Shown here: one piece after another, positions 33,518 to 42,279 of the stretch | How positions within the stretch are numbered: position 1 is the stretch's first letter | Layout of the letters: each line of letters starts with the position of its first letter | From: Akkermansiaceae bacterium UBA1506 | Lineage (GTDB): Bacteria; Verrucomicrobiota; Verrucomicrobiia; Verrucomicrobiales; DEV007 | DNA length: 44,816 bases | NCBI GenBank assembly: GCA_002323995.1 | Contig: DCQY01000078.1 | Span: forward strand, 44,998 to 89,813 | Reading direction: 5' to 3' | Translations under genes and position numbers: made by a program | Notes under the pieces: model-generated | Databases searched by the model: none | Told to the model about the DNA's origin: nothing | The model's input: the letters and a program-made list of their open reading frames with translations, nothing else

Positions 33518-34462
33518 ATGATCCGACGGGTGACTGGGGTGTGGCTTTGGGCGTTTGTCCTCTCCGCATGTCTTTCGCCAAATCCAATTTTTAGCGAAAG
33601 CGTTGTTAATAAGGAAGTTAACGTAGTTTTTTATAATCTAAAAAACTACTTAGCAATGGAGCGGCGCGTCGGGAAAGAGGTCGTTAAAGACGCTCCCAAA
33701 CCGGAAAATGAGGTCAGACATCTCATCGATGGGATCGTTGCTATTCAGCCTGACATTCTCGGGGTATGCGAACTGGGAGACGCCTCTTACATGGCGGATT
33801 TCAAAGGCCGCCTCAAAAAAGCTGGACTCGATCTGCCCCACACCGAGCTTGTGACTGCTGCCAGTGGACATAATCGCAACCTCGCCCTGCTCTCCCGATA
33901 TCCGATCATCAAAGTCAATTCACGAGACGACTACACCTACACCATTGGAGATACGAAGCTGCCCTTTCAGCGCGGAGTTCTCGATGTCACCATCGCCATC
34001 AATCCTCGCTACCACCTGCGGTATGTCGCTCTGCACCTTAAATCCAAGCGCGACGTCCCTGAAGCCGATCAGGCCCTCATGAGGCTTAATGAAGCCCGCC
34101 TCGCACGCCAACACCTCGATCAGATCTTTGAAAAGGAGCCGGGTATTAATCTAGTCGTCATGGGCGATTTCAACGACTTGCGTATCGAGCCACCCGTTAA
34201 AGCACTACAAGGCAACTGGAGCCGCCCCGGCTACCTCAGTTCGCTCACCCTCGACGACCATTATGGATTTCGCTGGACCTATCACTGGTCCTATGCGGAT
34301 TCCTACTCCCGGTTCGACTATGCTCTTTACAGCAGAGGCCTAAGCCCCGAGATCAACCGGCCCGATTCTCATATTTATCACTGGGACGACTGGGATAAGG
34401 CCAGCGACCATCGTCCTCTCGTCATGAAGATAATGCCTGAGGATCAGCAAGAATCGAAATAA
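33518..34462 (+). CDS. Exported endonuclease/exonuclease/phosphatase family protein
   Basis: Metal-dependent phosphodiesterase fold of the EEP superfamily; substrates range from nucleic acids to phospholipids and inositol phosphates and cannot be set here. The 314 residues start with an Sec signal (IRRVTGVWLWAFVLSAC, with Cys18 possibly a lipobox), followed by the catalytic series: VVFYNLKNYLAM, GVCELGD (metal-binding Glu), VALHLKSKRD, VVMGDFNDL (Asp/Asn) and the terminal SDHRPLVMKI with its catalytic Asp-His. Short length and the signal suggest a periplasmic or surface nuclease/phosphatase. It starts 18 bp after tatA and is probably co-transcribed with it. Confidence 0.9.
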   Translation: MIRRVTGVWLWAFVLSACLSPNPIFSESVVNKEVNVVFYNLKNYLAMERRVGKEVVKDAPKPENEVRHLIDGIVAIQPDILGVCELGDASYMADFKGRLKKAGLDLPHTELVTAASGHNRNLALLSRYPIIKVNSRDDYTYTIGDTKLPFQRGVLDVTIAINPRYHLRYVALHLKSKRDVPEADQALMRLNEARLARQHLDQIFEKEPGINLVVMGDFNDLRIEPPVKALQGNWSRPGYLSSLTLDDHYGFRWTYHWSYADSYSRFDYALYSRGLSPEINRPDSHIYHWDDWDKASDHRPLVMKIMPEDQQESK

Positions 34463-34596
34463 GTCACTGTTTTTCGGTTTCCTCTCTTCCCCGGATAGCC
34501 CAAAACGCCCTCAAACGCGTGCTTGAACCAGCTTGTGCGGCTGATTAGCATATTTGCCTTTGGATATATCAAGACGGTTCTTTACCCCGCTGTCCG

Positions 34597-37500
34597 ATGA
34601 AACACCTTCTCGCCGCCTGTTTGCTTCTGACCTGCCCGCTTCTCGCAGAGGAAGCTGCGAAGCTATCAAGTAGCGTGAGTTACTACGAAGAGGTGCTCCC
34701 CATCTTTCAGGCTAAGTGCCATGGCTGCCACCAACCGGCCAAGGCGAAATCCGACTACAGTATGACTGATGTCGCTTCCCTGCTTGCCGGAGGCGAAAGC
34801 GAAACAGCGATTCTTCCTGGCAACTCAAAGGAGAGTTACCTGATGGAACTGATTGCCACACAGGATGGCGATGAGCGGCCAGAGATGCCTCCGAAAGACG
34901 AGCCACTTACCGAAAATGAGGTCGAACTGGTCAGGAAGTGGATAGATCAGGGTGCTCTCGATGACACACCCGAGAACGCGAAAAAACGCTTCACTCAGGA
35001 AAACCCGCCAAAATACTCGGTTCCTCCGGTGATCACTTCGCTCGACTACTCACCTGACGGTAGGCATCTTGCGATGGCGGGATTCCACGAAGTATTAGTC
35101 CACCACGCAGACGGATCCGGACTGGTCTCTAGGCTGGTCGGCCTGTCAGAACGAATTGAAACCGTTGCTTTTTCTCCTGATGGGAAGCAACTAGCTGTCG
35201 CCGGAGGTCTTCCCGGCCGGATGGGTGAAATCCAAGTTTGGGATCTAGAAAAGAACGAGCTCAATCTCTCTAAGATCGTTGGATTTGATACCGCCTACGG
35301 AGCTAGCTGGTCTCCAGACGGAAAGCTGATTGCCTTCGGTTTGCCCGATAACACCACCCGCGCCATCGATGCAGGGAGCGGCAAGCAGATTCTCTTTATG
35401 GGAAGTCACAACGACTGGGTCCTTGATACCGATTGGGGGATTGAAGGCAAGCACCTCGTTTCGGTTGGTCGCGACATGACCGCTAAGCTAACCGAAGTCG
35501 AGACCGAACGATTCGTCGACAACCTGACTTCGATCACTCCGGGTGCACTCAAAGGAGGAATGAATGCCGTAGAACGCCACCCCGGTCAGAACCATATCCT
35601 CATCGGTGGCTCCGACGGCGTTCCTCAAATCTATCGAATGAAGCGCGAAACCGTTCGCAAGATTGGTGACAACGCAAATCTGATCAGGAAATACCCCGTT
35701 ATGAAAGGCCGCATCTGGGACGTTGCTTTTCGACCCGACGGGAAACAGTTTGCAGCTGTCTCCAGCCTTAATGGAAAGGGCGAGATTAGTCTCTTCCGTG
35801 CCGAGTATGACGCCACAATTACTCCCGAACTAAAGAAACTTTTCGAAACTGTCCGCCGCTCAACCAGTGCAGAGGAAAATAAAGAGGGCAAGATCGAAGA
35901 ATTCCACACCCGCAACGCTAAACGCCTCGCCCAGTTGGAGGTCGATGCCGCAGCATTCTCCATTGCCTACTCGCCGGACGGAAAAACCATTGCCGCCGGA
36001 ACCGACGACGGTAAAGTTCGCCTCCTCAACTCCTCCAACTTGGAGGAGAAAAAAGTGATCACTCCGATCAATATCGAGAGTGAACTCACTAAGCCGAAGT
36101 CAAAGACCAGCCCGATTAATTACGCTAAAGGCAAACATCACGATCTTGAGGGGGAAGAACTTCATTCAGGTCGCCTGGTCAAATCTATCAGCCTCCTACC
36201 TACTAAAGTCGTTCTCAACGGGCCTGGGTCATACGCGCAACTCCTCGTGACAGGGCATTACGACAATGGTGAGACCGTCGACCTCACCCGCAAGGCGATT
36301 TTATCTTCTGATAACGAGAACCTCTTGATCGATCAGCGGGGGATCGTCTCTGCTACGAGCGATACTGGTGCCAAGATCTTGGCTACGTTCGAAGGACTCT
36401 CATCCGAAATAGCCCTACAGGCTTCCCAGATGAGTTCTAAAATGGCCCCGGACTTTGTACGTCATGTGAATCCTGTGATATCACGCATGGGCTGCAATAT
36501 GGGCACGTGTCACGGCGCTAAAGACGGCAGGAATGGATTCAAACTTAGCTTACGGGGGTATGATCCCCTCTTCGATGTCCGCGCATTTGGCGACGATCAC
36601 ACAGCGCGGCGGGTTAATTACGCTTCACCTGACGATTCCCTGATGTTACTCAAGGCAACCGGAGCCGTTCCGCACGAAGGCGGCAAATTGACCGACATCG
36701 GTTCGGATTATTATGAAACCGTGCGCCAATGGATCGCAAATGGTGCCGAGCTTAGCCTCGACACTCCAAAAGTTTCCCGTATCGAACTGTTTCCCAAGAA
36801 CCCAGTTGTTCAAAACGTCAAAGGCGCCCAACAGTTTCGGGTCGTGGCCCACTGGGCCGATGGCCAAAGTCGCGACGTAACTCGCGAAGCCTTCATCGAA
36901 TCCGGCGACATGGAGATTGCCAACCATGACGACTATGGAATGATGATGGCGCTGCGACGCGGAGAAGCTCCCATCCTCGCCCGATTTGAGGGAGCTTATG
37001 CCGCGACCACTCTCACCGTAATGGGTGACCGTTCCGGCTTCACCTGGAAAGAACCGACTCACTGGGGGGAAATTGATAAACTTGTCTCAGCAAAGTGGAA
37101 ACGGATGAAGCTCCAGCCCAGCGGCCTTTGCAGCGACGCTGAATTCGTTCGACGCGTGCACCTCGATCTAACAGGATTACCTCCCAGTTCTGATAGAACG
37201 AAATCGTTTCTCGCCGATAAGCGGCCCGCTCGTCAGAAGCGCAACTCGCTTGTTGATGAACTCATCGGATCCCCGGAATTCGTCGATCACTGGACCAACA
37301 AATGGAGCGATATGCTTCAGGTTAATTCCAAGTTCCTCGGGCCTGAAGGCGCTCAGCTTTTCCGCGACTGGATCCGCAAAGAAATCGACGCCAACACGCC
37401 ATACGACGAATTCACTTACAAAATACTCACCGCGACAGGTTCTAACAAAGAGAACCCCGCCGCGTCTTACTTCAAAGTACTCCGTGAACCAAATGCGATC

Positions 37501-39726
37501 ATGGAAAACACAACACATCTTTTCCTCGCAACCCGCTTTAACTGCAACAAGTGTCACGATCACCCCTTCGAACGCTGGACCCAGGATCAATATTTCGAAA
37601 CCGCAGCCTACTTTGCCCGCATTGACCTAAAACGAGACACCAAAAACGCGCCCAAACAAAATCTCGGCGGAACTGCCGTTGAAGGTGCCAAACCACTCTA
37701 TGAGATCGTAGGCGACAAGACTGAAGGAGAAATTAGCCACGAGCGGACCGGGGACATTCAGCCTCCCGCTTTTCCCTACGAGGCGAATCTCGAGAAAGCC
37801 GCCTTTACTGACCCTGCCAAACTCACGCGGCGCGAGGAACTTGCCGCTTGGATCACTAGCCCTGACAACGAGTATTTTGCCTCCAGCTACGCTAACCGGA
37901 TTTGGGGATACCTGCTCGGCACCGGGATTATCGAACCTCTCGATGACATCCGAGCCGGTAACCCACCCACCAACCCGCAGCTTCTCAATTACCTAACCAG
38001 CCAGTTCATCAAGTCTGAGTTCAATGTGCGTGCTCTCATGGCTGAAATCTGTAAGTCGCGCACTTACCAACTCTCGATTGCTTCAAACCAGTGGAACGAA
38101 ACTGACCAGACTAACTTCTCCCGCGCCATCGCCCGGCGCCTGCCGGCAGAAGTTCTTTTCGACTCGGTATACTTCGTTACTGGGGCAACCCCAAACATTC
38201 CGGGTGCCAAGGTGGGAATGAGAGCGAGCCAACTCCCCGATGCAAAACTCGACGCAAAATCTGGCTTTCTCGCAAACTTGGGACGTCCCGTTCGCGAAAG
38301 CGCCTGCGAGTGCGAGCGCAGCGCCGAAATGCAAATGAGCGCGGTTATGGCATTTTTGTCAGGGCCTACAGTAGCAGACGCTATCGGAGCGGAGAAAAGC
38401 GATCTCACCCAGCTCGTCGATACAGAACCCGACGACCGAAAACTAATCGAAGAAGTCTACTATCGCGTCTTGGCTCGGGCACCAAATGAAGCTGAGGTCG
38501 AAGCTGCACTTCAAAGCTTCGGCGAAGTAGAGACAGATCATACCACCCTTTTGGGTGAGCTCGCTCAAGCGGAAGCAGACTGGGTCCCGGTGAAGAGCAA
38601 ACGAGAAGTTACCCGATTGAGAGGAATCCATAAAGCCAACGCTGACATTACATCCTACACTCCTGAATACCGACGACAGAAGGCCGAAGCCGAGGCAACT
38701 CAAAAGGCGCGCATCGCCACCGCCAAGAAGGCCTATGACGCCCGTGTTGCCGAGGTTCCTAAGCTCGCAAACGATTTCGCGGCAGGGCTCAGTGCCAGCC
38801 AGTTCTGGACCCAGTGGCACATCCTGCCTGTCAAGACAGCCACTGCATCCAATAAGGTGAAAATCGACCTCTTGGCAGATGGGTCGGTTCGCTATTCCGG
38901 TGGCTTCAAGAAGGGGAATATCGATTACCTTCTCACCGGTGACATGAAAGCTCAAAACGTGACCGGCATCATGATCGAAGCGATTCCGGATGAGCTCTTT
39001 GGTGGCTTTGGTCCCGGACTCAATCCAAATGGCAACTTTGTGATCTCCGAAGTCCAGTCCCGCTGGCATACCACAGCCGAACCGTCCAAGCACCAGCCGA
39101 TCGCCTTTGCGGATGCGGTTGCCGATTTTAATCAAAACGGCTTTGACGTAAAAAACACGATCAACGGTAAGCTCGATCGCAGCGTGAAAGGCTGGGCTCT
39201 CTCTGGCTCCAACTATCAGATGCCTCATCGTGCCCTTTACCAGTTCAAAGAACCCGCAGCCGGTGACTCCAAAGGAGCCGAGATCGTCGTGGGGGTGATC
39301 TGCCGCTACTCTCAGGGAGACTACCCTATCGGTCGTTTCCGCGTCTGGTATACCACAGATGCTGATCCTCTTAACTTTGGACTTCCTGCTACTATCGCAG
39401 CTGCGGCTCAGACGGCACCATCAGCGCGCAACAAGGTCGAGCAGGAGTCACTCGCCGCTTTTATTCGCGAGAATGATGAAGAACTTCTAAAGAAGAAGTT
39501 TGCTTATCTAAAAGAGAAACGTCCTCTCCCCGCTGACCAGACAATGGAGAGCCTCAAGGCGGCGTTGAAGCAGGCTGAGCTGCCCATCAAGGAGGACCCT
39601 GGGCTACTCCAACTCCGCCGGGATATTTCCTATTCTACTGAGCAAGCCGCGAACCGTCGCCTCACTGCCGCCCAAGACCTAGCCTGGGCTCTGATTAACA
39701 GTCCATCCTTTCTCTTTAACCGCTGA
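34597..39726 (+). CDS. Large PSD1 / WD40 / Ig-like / DUF1549 / DUF1553 protein
   Basis: A 1709-residue exported protein with a signal peptide (MKHLLAACLLLTCPLLA). Order: PSD1 haem domain with CHGCH (Cys41, Cys44, His45); a beta-propeller at about 145-475 with repeated YSPDG or FSPDG segments (SLDYSPDGRHLAMAG); an Ig-like domain at about 530-610; a second cytochrome-like part with GCNMGTCHG (about residue 632); another Ig-like domain; DUF1549 with FVRRVHLDLTGLPPSSD and CNKCHDH; and DUF1553 (SYANRIWGYLLGTGII). Between about residues 1310 and 1680 a long insert (coiled coil plus a beta-rich domain with GPGLNPNGNFVISEVQSRW) splits the last DUF1553 helices, which end at ALINSPSFLFNR. It lies 24 bp before its DUF1501 partner gene. 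Haem binding is inferred from CxxCH motifs. Confidence 0.93.
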   Translation: MKHLLAACLLLTCPLLAEEAAKLSSSVSYYEEVLPIFQAKCHGCHQPAKAKSDYSMTDVASLLAGGESETAILPGNSKESYLMELIATQDGDERPEMPPKDEPLTENEVELVRKWIDQGALDDTPENAKKRFTQENPPKYSVPPVITSLDYSPDGRHLAMAGFHEVLVHHADGSGLVSRLVGLSERIETVAFSPDGKQLAVAGGLPGRMGEIQVWDLEKNELNLSKIVGFDTAYGASWSPDGKLIAFGLPDNTTRAIDAGSGKQILFMGSHNDWVLDTDWGIEGKHLVSVGRDMTAKLTEVETERFVDNLTSITPGALKGGMNAVERHPGQNHILIGGSDGVPQIYRMKRETVRKIGDNANLIRKYPVMKGRIWDVAFRPDGKQFAAVSSLNGKGEISLFRAEYDATITPELKKLFETVRRSTSAEENKEGKIEEFHTRNAKRLAQLEVDAAAFSIAYSPDGKTIAAGTDDGKVRLLNSSNLEEKKVITPINIESELTKPKSKTSPINYAKGKHHDLEGEELHSGRLVKSISLLPTKVVLNGPGSYAQLLVTGHYDNGETVDLTRKAILSSDNENLLIDQRGIVSATSDTGAKILATFEGLSSEIALQASQMSSKMAPDFVRHVNPVISRMGCNMGTCHGAKDGRNGFKLSLRGYDPLFDVRAFGDDHTARRVNYASPDDSLMLLKATGAVPHEGGKLTDIGSDYYETVRQWIANGAELSLDTPKVSRIELFPKNPVVQNVKGAQQFRVVAHWADGQSRDVTREAFIESGDMEIANHDDYGMMMALRRGEAPILARFEGAYAATTLTVMGDRSGFTWKEPTHWGEIDKLVSAKWKRMKLQPSGLCSDAEFVRRVHLDLTGLPPSSDRTKSFLADKRPARQKRNSLVDELIGSPEFVDHWTNKWSDMLQVNSKFLGPEGAQLFRDWIRKEIDANTPYDEFTYKILTATGSNKENPAASYFKVLREPNAIMENTTHLFLATRFNCNKCHDHPFERWTQDQYFETAAYFARIDLKRDTKNAPKQNLGGTAVEGAKPLYEIVGDKTEGEISHERTGDIQPPAFPYEANLEKAAFTDPAKLTRREELAAWITSPDNEYFASSYANRIWGYLLGTGIIEPLDDIRAGNPPTNPQLLNYLTSQFIKSEFNVRALMAEICKSRTYQLSIASNQWNETDQTNFSRAIARRLPAEVLFDSVYFVTGATPNIPGAKVGMRASQLPDAKLDAKSGFLANLGRPVRESACECERSAEMQMSAVMAFLSGPTVADAIGAEKSDLTQLVDTEPDDRKLIEEVYYRVLARAPNEAEVEAALQSFGEVETDHTTLLGELAQAEADWVPVKSKREVTRLRGIHKANADITSYTPEYRRQKAEAEATQKARIATAKKAYDARVAEVPKLANDFAAGLSASQFWTQWHILPVKTATASNKVKIDLLADGSVRYSGGFKKGNIDYLLTGDMKAQNVTGIMIEAIPDELFGGFGPGLNPNGNFVISEVQSRWHTTAEPSKHQPIAFADAVADFNQNGFDVKNTINGKLDRSVKGWALSGSNYQMPHRALYQFKEPAAGDSKGAEIVVGVICRYSQGDYPIGRFRVWYTTDADPLNFGLPATIAAAAQTAPSARNKVEQESLAAFIRENDEELLKKKFAYLKEKRPLPADQTMESLKAALKQAELPIKEDPGLLQLRRDISYSTEQAANRRLTAAQDLAWALINSPSFLFNR

Positions 39727-39750
39727 TCGAATCTTAACCCTGACAAAGCC

Positions 39751-41220
39751 ATGATCCGTTTACCCGGCGAAATTGCCAAAGATCTGTGTGACTCCCATCT
39801 AAAACCCGGTCGACGCGACTTCCTTCGTGTTGGTGGCGCTGGAATGATAGGAATGACTCTGAACAACATTTTTGCGGTCCAGAACGCCAGCGCGGCCTCC
39901 GCGATGGCCAGCCGACCAGGATGGGGCAAAGCCAAGTCTGTCATCATGGTCTACCTGCAAGGTGGTCCCAGCCATATCGATCTCTGGGATCCCAAGCCAG
40001 ATTCTCCCGAAAACGTCCGCTCAATCTTCAAGCCGATTAACACTAAAGTCGACGGCCTGCAGTACACCGAACTCCTACCCAAGTTGGCCCAAGTGAACGA
40101 CAAGTTCACAACGATTAACTCGATGAGCTACACACCCAACGGGCTCTTCAATCACACGGCCGCGATCTACCAGATTATGACGGGTTATACCACTGATAAG
40201 GTCAGCCCCTCCGGTCAACTCGAACCCCCCTCTCCCAAGGATTTCCCCAACTTCGGTTCGCAGATCATTCGCATGAAACCAAGCGATGAACCCATGCTTC
40301 CGTTCGTGGTCATGCCTCGCCCGCTTCAGGAGTCAAACGTCATCAACAAGGGAGGCACCGCCGGCTTTCTTGGCAAAGCCTACGATCCCTATTACCTTTT
40401 CCCCGAAGGGGACGACATGGACATGACGAAGATGAACCGGATCAAAATCGATGATCTTCAACTTCGACCGGACGTCTTTTCACTTCGCCTTCAGCGTCGC
40501 GCTAAACTCCGCAACGCGCTCAACCAACAGATGCCAACCATCGACAAAGCGGTGGAAAACTACAATCTCGACGAGTATTACGACAAGGCACTCAACCTCA
40601 TCATCTCCGGCCGTGCCCGCGACGCGTTCAACATTGAAGCGGAAACCGAAGACATGCGCGATCGCTACGGGCGCAATACATTTGGGCAAAGCTGCCTGCT
40701 AGCCCGCCGTCTTGTTGAAGCCGGGACCAAGGTAGTAGAGGTCATCTGGCCCAAGGTCGCCAACTCCAACGAGCATAGTTGGGATCAGCACAGCGGTCTG
40801 CCAGATCGCATCAAGAACAAGTCAGCTCCCATGCTCGACATGGGACTCTCCGCCCTATTTGAAGACCTTGACTCCCGTGGACTGCTTGAAGAAACCCTCG
40901 TCGTTGCCATTGGCGAATTTGGGCGCAGTCCCGAAAAAGGAGTCTCCACCAGTGGAAACAACAACAGCGCCGATGGACGCGATCATTGGCCCTACTGCTA
41001 CACTTCCGTCATCGGGGGTGCCGGTATCAAACGCGGCTACGTTCACGGCAAGTCTGATAAGACAGGCTCTGCACCGGTGGAAGACCCCGTCCACCCTTCC
41101 GAAATTCTCGCCACGATCTATCATGCGATGGGAATTGACCCACAGACAATCGTCTACAACCACCTTAACCAGCCCCGCGAACTGGTGAATGCCCACCATT
41201 GCGAGAAGCTTTTTACCTAG
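39751..41220 (+). CDS. DUF1501 family protein, Tat-exported
   Basis: Second DUF1501 protein, 489 residues, the partner of the 1709-residue PSD1 protein 24 bp upstream. It starts with a twin-arginine signal in GRRDFLRVGG (Arg21-Arg22) and a hydrophobic stretch to about residue 50. The body shows MVYLQGGPSHIDLWDPKPDS, SNEHSWDQHSG, VVAIGEFGRSPEKG and DGRDHWPYCYTSVIGGAG, the conserved sulfatase-like sites. Identity with the other DUF1501 in this window is moderate and it is not a recent duplicate. Function is not established; as with its partner, periplasmic or surface polysaccharide chemistry is a common but unproven guess. Confidence 0.93.
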   Translation: MIRLPGEIAKDLCDSHLKPGRRDFLRVGGAGMIGMTLNNIFAVQNASAASAMASRPGWGKAKSVIMVYLQGGPSHIDLWDPKPDSPENVRSIFKPINTKVDGLQYTELLPKLAQVNDKFTTINSMSYTPNGLFNHTAAIYQIMTGYTTDKVSPSGQLEPPSPKDFPNFGSQIIRMKPSDEPMLPFVVMPRPLQESNVINKGGTAGFLGKAYDPYYLFPEGDDMDMTKMNRIKIDDLQLRPDVFSLRLQRRAKLRNALNQQMPTIDKAVENYNLDEYYDKALNLIISGRARDAFNIEAETEDMRDRYGRNTFGQSCLLARRLVEAGTKVVEVIWPKVANSNEHSWDQHSGLPDRIKNKSAPMLDMGLSALFEDLDSRGLLEETLVVAIGEFGRSPEKGVSTSGNNNSADGRDHWPYCYTSVIGGAGIKRGYVHGKSDKTGSAPVEDPVHPSEILATIYHAMGIDPQTIVYNHLNQPRELVNAHHCEKLFT

Positions 41221-41311
41221 CAACAGGCTCTTTACGATTTGTCTAAACCCTCCTCTAGGGCGCTTGCCAATCGATTAGAGCGACGATCAACCTTGGCTTT
41301 AGTCAAACAAT

Positions 41312-42088
41312 CTATCCTCTCAGATTGAGATACCCACCGTCGATATTATAAGTCTGGCCGGTAACATAAGAGGCATCATCACTGCAGAGGTAAAGAGCCA
41401 GCTTTCCAATTTCGTCTGGCTTCGCCATTCGACCGATAGGCTGAACTGCGGAGAGTTTCTCGAACATTTCCTCCTTATTGTCCGGGTAATTCTTTTCAAG
41501 ATAACCATCAACAAACGGCGTATGAACGCGCGCCGGACAAATCGCGTTGCAGCGGATATTTTCGTCAAGGTGATCAGCCGCTACCGCCAACGTTAATGTT
41601 TGGACAGCCCCCTTGCTCGCCGAGTAAGCAAACCGATCTTTCAGACCCGTGACTGCAGCAATACTAGACATATTAAGGACGACCCCCCCACCATTTTCAA
41701 TCATTGCGGGAAGTATGTGGTGGAGGCACATATAGACCCCCTTCACATTCACCTCCATGACGCGGTCGAATTCTTCTTCCGATGTCGTCGTAGCTGTCCC
41801 AATATTGGCAATCCCTGCATTATTCACCAAGATATTTGGCTGTCCGAAGGCAGATTGACAAAACCGTAGAGCTTCCATGACTGAATCGGCCCTGCTCACA
41901 TCGCACTTTACAAAAGTCGCTTTCCCACCTCGAGCTTGTATAACACTTACGGTTTTGTCCGCGGCGCTTTCATCGAGATCAAAGATAACGATTGAAGCTC
42001 CGCCAGAAGCGAAGGATTGAGATATAGCGCGGCCGATACCGGAGCCTCCCCCCGTCACAATAGCGATTTTTCCAGAAAGTTGGGACAT
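41312..42088 (-). CDS. Short-chain dehydrogenase/reductase (SDR) family oxidoreductase
   Basis: NAD(P)-dependent alcohol or ketone oxidoreductase of the classical SDR group, 258 residues. The coenzyme site TGGGSGIGRAIS (about 12-23), ILVNNAGIANIG, the active-site Ser in NMSSIAAVTG and the YSASKGAV Tyr-x3-Lys pair are all intact. An Asp at the end of the second strand (IVIFDLDES) favours NAD over NADP. The C-terminal part (HTPFVDGYLEKNYPD, QPIGRMAKPDEI) resembles enzymes of sugar acid oxidation such as 2-keto-3-deoxy-fuconate dehydrogenase, but this is a weak lead. It is alone on its strand, convergent with the DUF1501 gene. Confidence 0.92.
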   Translation of the reverse strand: MSQLSGKIAIVTGGGSGIGRAISQSFASGGASIVIFDLDESAADKTVSVIQARGGKATFVKCDVSRADSVMEALRFCQSAFGQPNILVNNAGIANIGTATTTSEEEFDRVMEVNVKGVYMCLHHILPAMIENGGGVVLNMSSIAAVTGLKDRFAYSASKGAVQTLTLAVAADHLDENIRCNAICPARVHTPFVDGYLEKNYPDNKEEMFEKLSAVQPIGRMAKPDEIGKLALYLCSDDASYVTGQTYNIDGGYLNLRG

Positions 42089-42279
42089 GCTAAATTCTCA
42101 GGCGAAATAAGAGATCAAGCAACGCCTTTCGAACCGCGTATTTTCAAATCCTCAAAAATACCTTGTCAACAAGGGGCACTCGGGGCCGTCAAAGCCATGA
42201 GGATCTGCAAGCCGCTTAATGAACCAATTAGATCTTTCCTGAAGCTTTACATTCTCTACACTTTAGACCGCTGCAGCAA

